A stretch of 33,329 bases of DNA from a virus: IMG/VR virus record IMGVR_UViG_3300020213_000078, positions 1-33,329 of that record. One strand, written 5' to 3'. The notes below the pieces were generated by a model, which was not told the DNA's origin, searched no databases, and saw nothing but the letters and a program-made list of their open reading frames with translations. Shown here piece by piece: positions 7,985-13,257 of the stretch. The position numbers were made by a program, and so were the translations under genes. Within the stretch, counting starts at the first letter, position 1; the number at the start of each line of letters is the position of its first letter.

Positions 7985-8173
7985 TCACAGCCGTTTCCCA
8001 GCTCTAATCAACTTCATCCTCTCGGCTTTCTGATATGTCCCCGCCGTCAAACCCATCGCTTCAATTTCGGCGGATGAGAGCTTTCCGACATGCTCACGGC
8101 ATCGGACTATCTGAAGCTCCTCGCCTTCTTTTGCCTCGCCCCATCTTACGTTGCATACCGCGCAGATCTTCAT
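7985..8173 (-). CDS. Small Cys/His protein, Zn-binding candidate (62 aa)
   Basis: The N-terminal half has C-A-V-C at residues 4-7 and a C-x-x-H pair (RCREH, around 25-28), a possible single zinc site. The C-terminal half is helical and basic (SAEIEAMGLTAGTYQKAERMKLI). The start overlaps the upstream stop as ATGA. It is the last gene of the leftward accessory operon. No family recognised. Confidence 0.65.
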   Translation of the reverse strand: MKICAVCNVRWGEAKEGEELQIVRCREHVGKLSSAEIEAMGLTAGTYQKAERMKLIRAGKRL

Positions 8174-8373
8174 TTGGGTTTCTCCTCGCCGACCAGGCCG
8201 TTAACATCATTCGTTACCTTCGCCGCTATCACTCGCATCTCCTCGGGTTTGTTCATCTGCATGATCGAGTTCATCGCTTCCATCAACTTTGTTGTCGCTA
8301 GTGCTAGGACATCCGACCCCCTCCACGGTATCCCCTTGTGGCGGTCTATCAGTCTGAGAAGTTTTGGATTCAT
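8170..8373 (-). CDS. Small helical protein (67 aa), overlaps Zn-ribbon gene
   Basis: The ATG at 8373 (MNPKLLRLIDRHKG) is preceded by AAGGG. The product looks like a normal folded helical protein, and its stop overlaps the next start (ATGA). All but 37 bases of the gene lie within the 3' part of the Zn-ribbon gene in another frame (167-base overlap). No family recognised. Confidence 0.6.
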   Translation of the reverse strand: MNPKLLRLIDRHKGIPWRGSDVLALATTKLMEAMNSIMQMNKPEEMRVIAAKVTNDVNGLVGEEKPK

Positions 8374-8563
8374 CGCCAACCCTTTTTGCATGACAAGATT
8401 TGCACACATTCCCCGCATGAAGTTCCGGCATGAAATAGTGATTTTTACACTTCACACACAAAAATATTTTGGTCGCCGGATCAATCTTTCTCACGCTTCC
8501 ATTCGCATTGAACACGGATGACTTATCCATCGGCAATCGGTCTAGTATAGTTTTGTTTTTCAT
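8207..8563 (-). CDS. Zn-ribbon protein with acidic disordered tail (118 aa)
   Basis: The ATG at 8563 (MKNKTILDRLP) follows GAGGG; an upstream TTG reading is less likely. Residues of about 35-60 form a zinc ribbon with C-V-K-C and, 17 residues later, C-K-S-C-H. After it the frame encodes a disordered acidic tail (DGSDELDHADEQTRGD...), which is exactly the part that overlaps the 67-residue gene. The ribbon is convincing. The tail may be a by-product of the overlap or the result of lost termination. A nucleic-acid-binding role is inferred. Confidence 0.6.
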   Translation of the reverse strand: MKNKTILDRLPMDKSSVFNANGSVRKIDPATKIFLCVKCKNHYFMPELHAGNVCKSCHAKRVGDESKTSQTDRPPQGDTVEGVGCPSTSDNKVDGSDELDHADEQTRGDASDSGEGNE

Positions 8564-8587
8564 TGAGCCCTCACCCGGCAAACGCCA

Positions 8588-8773
8588 TTACCTCAAATTC
8601 AGTTTAGCAATCCCAGTATCAATGCCGAGTTGTTGCAAAATCCAGAGAATCAGAATCAAGCACAGAACCCCGATGATCACTTTTTGAAAGGGCTGTGGCA
8701 TTGGAATCTGAAGTACCAGCCAAGCTATGAAACCAAAGATTGCGATTGTGACAATTAGACCGATGATGCTCAT
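8588..8773 (-). CDS. Two-TM small membrane protein (Thivi_2564-like)
   Basis: The product has 61 residues with two hydrophobic helices (about 2-22 and 32-50) separated by a short loop containing PMPQPFQK. The start MSIIGLIVTI and the overall pattern resemble the small Thivi_2564-type membrane proteins found widely in bacteria and phages. It could act as a holin-like protein, but it is not near the endolysin. The start overlaps the stop of a 20-codon reading frame (ATGA). Confidence 0.75.
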   Translation of the reverse strand: MSIIGLIVTIAIFGFIAWLVLQIPMPQPFQKVIIGVLCLILILWILQQLGIDTGIAKLNLR

Positions 8774-8832
8774 GTTTGCTCCTCTAAATTTGATAATTCG
8801 CGTAGTCGTTCAAGTGTCGTAGTCTCGATCAT
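8770..8832 (-). CDS. 20-residue coupling peptide candidate
   Basis: This tiny frame (MIETTTLERLRELSNLEEQT) starts at an ATG overlapping the stop of the upstream gene and ends in a TGA overlapping the next ATG, so it exactly bridges a 55-base gap with ATGA overlaps at both ends. It carries GAGGAG near its end that serves the next gene. It could be a real microprotein (one amphipathic helix) or a translational relay that keeps ribosomes moving along the operon. Confidence 0.4.
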   Translation of the reverse strand: MIETTTLERLRELSNLEEQT

Positions 8833-9074
8833 TCCAAGTTCTCCCGAACGCGACAAATAAATTCACCTTCCACATTGTGTTTATCGGGCAGTGCTTGAAT
8901 AGTCCCATCTGGCATTTTGTAAAGCATGAAATCCCTTGGCTTAGGCTCAACTTCCCAATCAGCTAAAATCTCATCGTAACGGAAAAAATCAGTGTTTTTG
9001 GCCACGATCCAAGCATGACCCGATCCAATTACCCTATGCCTTTTCCCCGATTTCAAAGCTTCTATCAAAGTCAT
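8829..9074 (-). CDS. DUF2829/Tad2-like small protein (81 aa)
   Basis: The product has 81 residues. The N-terminus MTLIEALKSGKRHRV and the EILADWEVE motif (around residues 35-43) match the pattern of the DUF2829 family (xxxEALxxGKxxxR...DxLAxDWE). Thoeris anti-defence protein Tad2, which sequesters a cyclic-ADP-ribose isomer signal, belongs to that family. The match is by eye and partial: the protein is near family length but diverges in the C-terminal half. It is in the phage accessory operon with ATGA overlaps on both sides. An anti-defence role is a hypothesis. Confidence 0.5.
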   Translation of the reverse strand: MTLIEALKSGKRHRVIGSGHAWIVAKNTDFFRYDEILADWEVEPKPRDFMLYKMPDGTIQALPDKHNVEGEFICRVRENLE

Positions 9075-9292
9075 TTCTCACCCATCATTTTTTCAATTTT
9101 ACGTCGCTTTTTGCAGCCTGAGCACTCGCCCTCATCCTCTAAGCAAGAGCATGGGACTTCTTCAAGCAGGTAGCTAAGCGCAGTCGCATAGTTTTTAGAA
9201 ACCTTTTCAAGCTCCTCGTTCCGAGCACGAAGGAATTTAATTTCTCGCGCTTGCATCAAGATTATTTCTTCATTTAGTTCGCAATCGTTCAT
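9071..9292 (-). CDS. Coiled-coil protein with Cys cluster (73 aa), copy A
   Basis: Residues 5-45 form a charged coiled coil. The C-terminal part has a C-S-C-x6-C-x2-C cluster (PCSCLEDEGECSGCKKRR), probably a metal site. The first 33 residues are nearly identical to those of the 59-residue protein at 10733-10912, so it belongs to the duplicated block. Its start overlaps the stop of the Ala-repeat gene (ATGA). Confidence 0.7.
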   Translation of the reverse strand: MNDCELNEEIILMQAREIKFLRARNEELEKVSKNYATALSYLLEEVPCSCLEDEGECSGCKKRRKIEKMMGEK

Positions 9293-10071
9293 TCCGCATT
9301 CCTCAGAAGTTCCAAAAGTTTCTCGGATTGAGCGATGTAGGCGATTGTTTTAGCAGCAGAAGCATAAGCGGCAGCATAAGCGGCAGCATAAGCGGCAGCA
9401 GCAGCAGCATAAGCAGCATCATAAGCAGCATCATAAGCAGCAGCAGCATAAGCGGCAGCATAAGCGGCAGCAGCAGCAGCATCATAAGCAGCATCATAAG
9501 CAGCATCATAAGCAGCATCAGCAGCATAAGCGGCAGCATAAGCGGCAGCAGCAGCATCAGCAGAAGCAGAAGCAGAAGCAGCATAAGCAGCAGCAGCAGC
9601 AGAAGCAGAAGCAGAAGCAGAAGCAGAAGCTCGTATTTGCCTCCACGCTACAGCGCCACCGCTTAATTCAATTCTCAGCGCATCGGCTACAAGATCGCAG
9701 CTAGGATGTCTTGAGCCGCACTGGCCACTATCAGTCATAAGGAAAATGAAGAAATGGGACTTTACATCCGATAAATCCGCGCCAACCGGAATCGCCTCTA
9801 AAAAACGAGTGGGCCATGTCATCGCTAAATCGTTCGGTATATGTTCAAAAATTCTATCTTCTAAATGGGCAATGGCAACAGGTATCCCCAACTCAGTTTC
9901 ATAAGCCATGTGATCGTTGCTATGCACTGTGCATCCCACAGCACACCCTTTCCCTAACTCCCAGTACGTTCCCTTTACGATCTCGTCTAGCCGCATGTGC
10001 TCTGCGACTCTGGCTAAGTATTTTTCTTTCACCGCTGAATCGTTATGAAATGCTCGCATTGGTTCTCTCAT
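9289..10071 (-). CDS. Ala-repeat protein with conserved N-terminal domain, copy A
   Basis: The product has 260 residues. Residues 1-147 are a conserved globular domain (MRAFHND...WELGKGCAVGCTVHSNDH...ETELGIP...LEDRIFE...IPVGADLS) containing Cys and His residues that could bind metal or act as a catalytic site. Residues 148-240 are a low-complexity tract of Ala with Ser, Tyr and Asp (AAYD units), predicted helical. A short C-terminal helix follows (AQSEKLLELLRNAE). I recall similar domain-plus-Ala-repeat proteins in other phages and bacteria, annotated only as hypothetical. The start overlaps the RHH stop (ATGA). A paralogue lies at 10909-11616. Confidence 0.8.
   Translation of the reverse strand: MREPMRAFHNDSAVKEKYLARVAEHMRLDEIVKGTYWELGKGCAVGCTVHSNDHMAYETELGIPVAIAHLEDRIFEHIPNDLAMTWPTRFLEAIPVGADLSDVKSHFFIFLMTDSGQCGSRHPSCDLVADALRIELSGGAVAWRQIRASASASASASAAAAAYAASASASADAAAAAYAAAYAADAAYDAAYDAAYDAAAAAAYAAAYAAAAYDAAYDAAYAAAAAAYAAAYAAAYASAAKTIAYIAQSEKLLELLRNAE
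9352..9630. repeat. GCA/GCT trinucleotide-type tract, copy A
   Basis: This is a 279-base run composed almost only of GCA, GCG, TAA, TCA and GAA triplets on the plus strand (GCT/GCC, TAT, GAT and TCT sense codons on the minus strand), with longer units such as GCAGCATAAGCG. It encodes the Ala-rich tract. Such CAG/CTG-type DNA slips readily in replication. All unit lengths are multiples of three, so expansion or contraction stays in frame. Confidence 0.9.
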
Positions 10072-10247
10072 TTCCGCGCCTTCTTCTTCTTATCCATGTC
10101 CGCAATCAAAAGCCCCTGAATGTACCTTGAGTACAAAATCTTCGACTTGAGGTATTTAGCCAAGTTTGGCGGTAGTGCGATGCTGAATCGAATGCATCTT
10201 TCTTTGTCCGTTTTCGGCGGTCTACCTGATTTTTTTAACTCGATCAT
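10068..10247 (-). CDS. Ribbon-helix-helix-like protein (59 aa), copy A
   Basis: The sequence begins MIELKKSGRPPKTDKERCI and continues RFSIALPPNLAKYLKSKI. The pattern (basic SGRPPK start, beta strand RFSIALP, then two helices) fits the ribbon-helix-helix DNA-binding fold of Arc/MetJ/CopG-type regulators. Start and stop both overlap neighbouring genes by ATGA. It is about 85 percent identical by eye to the protein at 11616-11807 and is a good candidate to bind the duplicated promoter upstream of each operon. Confidence 0.75.
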   Translation of the reverse strand: MIELKKSGRPPKTDKERCIRFSIALPPNLAKYLKSKILYSRYIQGLLIADMDKKKKARK

Positions 10248-10447
10248 TTTGTGTCCCCTTCGTTGCCGAAGAGTACGCTCATTAAACTCGCGCCGACAAT
10301 TGCGTCAATGCCGTCAATGCCGTTAAAATCACCGACTTCAATTTCGTATGCCGCATTGCTCAAGTTGACATTAGACAAGCAAGCGATATCCATTTTGCGC
10401 GTTACTTCTGCGATTTGCGCCTTGTACTCAACAGTTATCTTAATCAT
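10244..10447 (-). CDS. First gene of accessory operon A (67 aa)
   Basis: The sequence starts MIKITVEYKAQIAEVTRKMD and ends VLFGNEGDTK. It is a small protein without a recognised family. It is the first gene after promoter A, its ATG lying about 40 bases from the -10 box, and its stop overlaps the RHH start. It has no counterpart in operon B beyond the first few residues (MKIT), so the duplication replaced or exchanged this position. Confidence 0.7.
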   Translation of the reverse strand: MIKITVEYKAQIAEVTRKMDIACLSNVNLSNAAYEIEVGDFNGIDGIDAIVGASLMSVLFGNEGDTK

Positions 10448-10538
10448 TTTGTATCCCTTAGTTTGTTTGTTTCCCTGGCTACAAACGGAATATAAGTAAT
10501 ACCATAATTAAAGTCAAGTATTAAAGTAACACTTAAAC
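10445..10538. repeat. 94-bp duplicated promoter segment, copy A
   Basis: This segment is near-identical (two mismatches by eye) to 12339-12432. It begins exactly at the start codon of the first gene and covers the leader, the promoter and the region upstream of it. Inside the leader GTTTGT and ACAAAC (10465-10470 and 10481-10486) form an inverted repeat with a ten-base loop, a possible operator or leader hairpin. Confidence 0.9.
10489..10517 (-). promoter_or_regulatory. Promoter of accessory operon A
   Basis: On the minus strand TTGACT (10517-10512), a 17-base spacer and TATATT (10494-10489) match a strong sigma-70 promoter with five of six bases in each box. Related AT-rich words (TACTTTAATAC, GACTTTAATTA, GTATTACTT) surround it and may be operator half-sites for the RHH proteins. 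It drives the genes from 10447 leftward. Confidence 0.8.
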
Positions 10539-10565
10539 AGCGCGGCCGTTCTTGCGCGTTGTCGG

Positions 10566-10736
10566 CTAGCCCCCTAGCCTAACCTCAATCGCCCTCGTAG
10601 TCATCGCGCTAAGCGCAACCAGTATACGTTTTAGTTCGTCCTTGAGTTGCTCGCATTCCGCCAAAAGCCTGCTCGATGTTTCTAGCTCCCGATGATACTG
10701 CTCGCTCAATTCTCCGCATCGTTCGCAATCGCTCAT
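10566..10736 (-). CDS. Coiled-coil protein (56 aa), last gene of operon B
   Basis: The product has 56 residues starting MSDCERCGELSEQYHRELE. It has a C-x2-C pair near the N-terminus followed by a coiled coil to about residue 40. The start overlaps the preceding stop (ATGA). The opening resembles that of its upstream neighbour (MNDCELNEE), suggesting an old tandem duplication. After its stop a GGCTAG/CTAGCC stem is present without a T run. Confidence 0.65.
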   Translation of the reverse strand: MSDCERCGELSEQYHRELETSSRLLAECEQLKDELKRILVALSAMTTRAIEVRLGG

Positions 10737-10912
10737 CTATCTAACTCCGCTAGTGCGGTCTGTAGATAAAGCATGTTTGATGTGGATGAAACAGTGAGAG
10801 CAATGCGGGACTCCTTCGCCACTTTTTCCAGCTTTTCGTTTCGAGCACGAAGGGTTTTAATTTCTCGCGCTTGCATTAAGATTATTTCTTCATTTAGTTC
10901 GCAATCGTTCAT
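10733..10912 (-). CDS. Coiled-coil protein (59 aa), copy B
   Basis: The product has 59 residues. Residues 1-33 (MNDCELNEEIILMQAREIK and onward) are nearly identical to the 73-residue protein at 9071-9292, but the C-terminal half differs and lacks the Cys cluster. The coding overlap with the Ala-repeat gene upstream (ATGA) is conserved between copies, which shows that the whole gene string was duplicated and then diverged at its 3' side. Confidence 0.7.
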   Translation of the reverse strand: MNDCELNEEIILMQAREIKTLRARNEKLEKVAKESRIALTVSSTSNMLYLQTALAELDR

Positions 10913-11616
10913 TCCGCATTCCTCAGAAGTTCCAAAAGTTTCTCGGATTGAGCGATGTGGGCGTTTGTTTTAGCAGCAGTAGCAGCAGCATAAGCAGCAG
11001 CATAAGCGGCAGCATAAGCGGCAGCAGCATAAGCAGCATCAGCAGCAGCAGCAGAAGCAGCAGCAGCATAAGCAGCATAAGCAGCAGCAGCAGCATCAGC
11101 AGAAGCAGAAGCATAAGCAGCATAAGCAGCATAAGCAGAAGCAGCAGAAGCAGAAGCAGAAGCGGAAGCAGAAGCTCGTATTTGTCTCCACGCTACAGCG
11201 CCACCGCTTAATTCAATTCTCAGCGCATCGGCGACAAGAGCACAACTAGGATGCCTTGAACCGCACTGGCTACTATCAGTCATAAGGAAAATGAAGAAAT
11301 GGGACTTTACATCCGATAAATCCGCGCCAACCGGAATCGCCTCTAAAAAACGAGTGGGCCATGTCATCGCCAATTCGTTTGGCAGGCCTTCAAAAATTCT
11401 ATCTTCTAAATGTGCAATGGCGGCGGGTATCCCCAACTCAGTTTCATAAGCAGAATGATCGTTGCTGTGTACTGTGCATCCCACCGCGCAACCTTTCCCT
11501 AACTCCCAATACTCACCCTTTATAATCTCATCTAGCCGCATGTGCTCTGCGACTCGACTAAGGTATTTTTCTTTAACTGCCGCATCATTATGAAATGCTC
11601 TCATCAAAGCCCCCAT
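10909..11616 (-). CDS. Ala-repeat protein with conserved N-terminal domain, copy B
   Basis: The product has 235 residues. The 147-residue N-terminal domain is about 90 percent identical by eye to copy A, keeping GKGCAVGCTVHSNDH, ETELGIP, LEDRIFE, IPVGADLSDVKSHFF and the Cys pair in QCGSRHPSC. The Ala/Ser/Tyr/Asp tract (148-215) is shorter and arranged differently, while the C-terminal helix is the same. Purifying selection on the ends combined with a fluid middle fits a structural or linker function for the tract. The start overlaps the RHH stop as TAATG. Confidence 0.8.
   Translation of the reverse strand: MGALMRAFHNDAAVKEKYLSRVAEHMRLDEIIKGEYWELGKGCAVGCTVHSNDHSAYETELGIPAAIAHLEDRIFEGLPNELAMTWPTRFLEAIPVGADLSDVKSHFFIFLMTDSSQCGSRHPSCALVADALRIELSGGAVAWRQIRASASASASASAASAYAAYAAYASASADAAAAAYAAYAAAASAAAADAAYAAAAYAAAYAAAYAAATAAKTNAHIAQSEKLLELLRNAE
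10972..11175. repeat. GCA/GCT trinucleotide-type tract, copy B
   Basis: This is a 204-base counterpart of the tract in copy A, with the same triplets but a different order and 75 bases less. The flanking coding sequence is nearly identical in both copies, so the length change is confined to the repeat. Confidence 0.9.
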
Positions 11617-11807
11617 TATTTCTGCCTAACCTTACTAACGCCCTTCTTCTTATCCATGTCCTCAGTCAAGAGCCCCTGAATGTACCTTGAGTACAGAAGC
11701 TTCGATTTCAGATATCTAGCTAGGTTTGGCGGTAGTGCGATGCTAAAGCGAATGCATCTTTCTTTGTGTGGCTTAGGCGGTCTACCTGATTTTTTTAACT
11801 CGATCAT
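11616..11807 (-). CDS. Ribbon-helix-helix-like protein (63 aa), copy B
   Basis: The sequence starts MIELKKSGRPPKPHKERCI, with the same strand-helix-helix pattern as copy A plus a basic C-terminal extension (DKKKGVSKVRQK). It overlaps the next start as TAATG. The start is supported by alignment with copy A. The frame stays open 24 codons further upstream, so a longer or frameshift-joined product is possible. Predicted DNA-binding regulator of the duplicated promoters. Confidence 0.75.
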   Translation of the reverse strand: MIELKKSGRPPKPHKERCIRFSIALPPNLARYLKSKLLYSRYIQGLLTEDMDKKKGVSKVRQK

Positions 11808-11848
11808 TTTGTGTTCCCCTTCAATGCTGATATTGCCGTTGATCTTGC

Positions 11849-11947
11849 CTACCGTAACCGTTTCGGGGTATTCACCTCTTTACCGCAATAAATACAGCGT
11901 CCTATTTTTCCCCCGACGCCCCTCCATGGGACACACGCACGTTTCAT
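11849..11947 (-). CDS. 32-residue C-x2-C peptide candidate
   Basis: The frame starts at an ATG overlapping the upstream stop (ATGA) and reads MKRACVPWRGVGGKIGRCIY followed by CGKEVNTPKRLR. The CIYCGKEV motif is a typical zinc-knuckle half, but only one C-x2-C pair plus a lone Cys is present. A minus-one shift at the ACCCCG stretch would read on without a stop into the RHH gene. It may be a short real gene or a truncated relic. Confidence 0.4.
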   Translation of the reverse strand: MKRACVPWRGVGGKIGRCIYCGKEVNTPKRLR

Positions 11948-12159
11948 CGTCGCACCTTTCCGGCAAGCTTCTTTTTGAAATATTCCCTAGCGATAGGCTC
12001 TGTAACATCCTCAATACAAAGACGCCATGTTGCCAAAATCCCACCTCTTACGTGACCAGCGTAGTTTCTAGCCAGGACATACACAGCAAACGTACCGTTA
12101 TCCCGCACGAGTCCGTAAGTTGTTCCAGCCTGATTTTGTTCTACATTTATCATTTTCAT
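11944..12159 (-). CDS. Small hypothetical protein (71 aa)
   Basis: The sequence reads MKMINVEQNQAGTTYGLVRD onward, with a beta-rich middle (FAVYVLARNYAGHVRGG) and a basic helical end (REYFKKKLAGKVRR). Overlaps on both sides are ATGA. It is present only in operon B. No family recognised. Confidence 0.7.
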   Translation of the reverse strand: MKMINVEQNQAGTTYGLVRDNGTFAVYVLARNYAGHVRGGILATWRLCIEDVTEPIAREYFKKKLAGKVRR

Positions 12160-12341
12160 TTCGTTTGTTGCGCCTGTAGGTACTTATTCGCCTCTTCAAT
12201 AACGTCGCCTTCACCTAAACCTAGGGCAAAATTGACCGCTTCGACTTCTGGTAAGGACTGGAAACAATGCCAAGCCGCTGTGTGCCAAAGTTCTGCATTA
12301 CTTTTTTTTACTTTTGCTACAAGGCTCTTGGTGATTTTCAT
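12156..12341 (-). CDS. First gene of accessory operon B (61 aa)
   Basis: The sequence starts MKITKSLVAKVKKSNAELWH and is helical, with Trp and His near the middle and an acidic stretch (GLGEGDVIEEANKYL). It begins at the exact edge of the 94-bp duplicated promoter segment, as does the first gene of operon A. No family recognised. Confidence 0.7.
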   Translation of the reverse strand: MKITKSLVAKVKKSNAELWHTAAWHCFQSLPEVEAVNFALGLGEGDVIEEANKYLQAQQTK

Positions 12342-12432
12342 TTTGTATCCCTCAGTTTGTTTGTTTCCCTGGCTACAAACGGAATATAAGTAATACCATA
12401 ATTAAAGTCAGGTATTAAAGTAACACTTAAAC
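12339..12432. repeat. 94-bp duplicated promoter segment, copy B
   Basis: This is the counterpart of 10445-10538 with the same leader inverted repeat. One of the two mismatches falls in the -35 box and should make this copy weaker. Confidence 0.9.
12383..12411 (-). promoter_or_regulatory. Promoter of accessory operon B
   Basis: CTGACT (12411-12406), a 17-base spacer and TATATT (12388-12383) lie on the minus strand. The first base of the -35 box departs from consensus relative to operon A. The surroundings are the same as in copy A, so both promoters probably respond to the same regulator. Confidence 0.75.
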
Positions 12433-12459
12433 GGCACGATTTTATCCGCGATTTCTGTT

Positions 12460-12597
12460 TCACTCATTTCTGCACTCCCAACAAACACTCAAAAGCCGGC
12501 CGCCTTTATTCACAACCCAGCCAGTATTCTTTCTGCACTTACGACGATGGATTAAGAGACGGATGAATCCTAGTATGCCTGGCCCGAAGGATTTCAT
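12460..12597 (-). CDS. Small basic Cys protein (45 aa)
   Basis: The ATG at 12597 (MKSFGPGILGFIRLLIHRRK) overlaps the stop of the 37-codon gene (ATGA). A longer reading from 12666 is an artefact of that gene. The C-terminal part holds K-C-R-K and C-W-E-C, a possible zinc site, with several Arg/Lys. No family recognised. Confidence 0.6.
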   Translation of the reverse strand: MKSFGPGILGFIRLLIHRRKCRKNTGWVVNKGGRLLSVCWECRNE

Positions 12598-12707
12598 GCG
12601 CCGTCTCCCGCCGCACCTTTCAGGCGAAAATGCCTGGTGTACTGCTTTCCAAACTTGTCTCGCCATTTGACGCGCCAGGTTTCTTCTGATGTTTTATGAA
12701 CACTCAT
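12594..12707 (-). CDS. Possible integrase arm-domain fragment (37 aa)
   Basis: The ATG at 12707 follows GGAG. The 37 residues include TWRVKWRDKFGKQYTRHFRL, which matches the three-stranded arm-type DNA-binding domain at the N-terminus of phage tyrosine integrases (pattern WRxRWRDxxGxxxxxxFxxK). The frame stops directly after this domain, and no catalytic domain is present downstream. It may be a decayed integrase or a stand-alone DNA-binding peptide. It follows an excisionase-like gene. Confidence 0.5.
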   Translation of the reverse strand: MSVHKTSEETWRVKWRDKFGKQYTRHFRLKGAAGDGA

Positions 12708-12719
12708 GATTTTCTCCGT

Positions 12720-12977
12720 TCAATGCCTTCTTCGCATTAAGCGGATCACATCCAAAGTTTTATAGCGGACGTTTTTCTCACCGACGTCATAAACTTCAAC
12801 GTTGGCCCTGTTGTCTCGGATGAGCTTCAGGAATGTCTCCATCGACAAATCCATCCGGCGACACAGCCTTGCGGCCTTCTCAAACGTCCACTCATCGACC
12901 CAATGGCTCTTGGGATCTTCTTCTATTCCGTTGTCAAAGAACGGGCGAACGTTATCAGCATTCTTCGGTGCGGTCAT
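12720..12977 (-). CDS. Excisionase-like HTH protein (85 aa)
   Basis: Residues of about 28-82 (WTFEKAARLCRRMDLSMETF to VRYKTLDVIRLM) follow the excisionase/MerR-type winged-helix pattern: a helix-turn-helix, a wing, and a KNVRYKTLDVIRL segment like the xRVRxxxxDL end of HTH_17 domains. The first 25 residues are an acidic linker. It could bind DNA as a recombination directionality factor or a regulator. It overlaps the upstream gene by 23 bases. Confidence 0.5.
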   Translation of the reverse strand: MTAPKNADNVRPFFDNGIEEDPKSHWVDEWTFEKAARLCRRMDLSMETFLKLIRDNRANVEVYDVGEKNVRYKTLDVIRLMRRRH

Positions 12978-13257
12978 ATTCGTAATCCTTATATTTAACG
13001 GCCTGTTCTCGCTCTTGAGCGTATAGGCGCATTCTCTTGTGCTTGAGATAAATCAGCGCCAAGTCGCTTTCGGAAAGTTCAAGCCAGTACGGTTTGGTCT
13101 TGCCGTCCAAGGCTTCTTTGCCGCTTAAAACGCGGTTTCTCATGCCTTCTTCGATGATTTTGAAAACCGCCTGTGGCTGTGTCGCTAGCTCTGAAACAAG
13201 ATCGACAATCGCCCGAACCTCATCGCATTCAATTTCGTCGTCCGATCTGCCAATCAT
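12955..13257 (-). CDS. Hypothetical helical protein (100 aa)
   Basis: The ATG at 13257 (MIGRSDDEIECDEV) overlaps the preceding stop (ATGA), so I prefer it to an upstream ATG twelve codons earlier. The protein is acidic at the N-terminus, helical throughout, and basic and charged at the end (KHKRMRLYAQEREQAVKYKD). Located just downstream of the helicase. No family recognised. Confidence 0.65.
   Translation of the reverse strand: MIGRSDDEIECDEVRAIVDLVSELATQPQAVFKIIEEGMRNRVLSGKEALDGKTKPYWLELSESDLALIYLKHKRMRLYAQEREQAVKYKDYEYDRTEEC

Noticed and set aside
8090-8521. A 143-codon plus-strand frame opposite the Zn-ribbon genes
   Set aside because: No ribosome binding site, and the reverse strand carries overlapping genes with clear motifs.
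9352-9630. Ala-rich tract as an ice-binding (type I antifreeze) helix
   Set aside because: The regular 11-residue Thr spacing of that class is absent; the period is nearer four residues with Tyr and Asp.
9303-9666. Leu-rich and Ser/Ile-rich frames in the trinucleotide tract
   Set aside because: They arise automatically from reading the GCA/GCT repeat in other frames and have no independent start signal.
9352-11175. CRISPR array
   Set aside because: The repeats are contiguous trinucleotide-type coding units with no unique spacers.
11680-12393. A 237-codon plus-strand frame across operon B
   Set aside because: It crosses four tightly coupled minus-strand genes and the promoter segment, and its product has no domain-like pattern.
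12408-12467. A 19-codon frame (MSETEIADKIVPFKCYFNT) over promoter B
   Set aside because: It starts near the end of the upstream gene but runs into the -35 box, has no equivalent at promoter A and no strong ribosome binding site.
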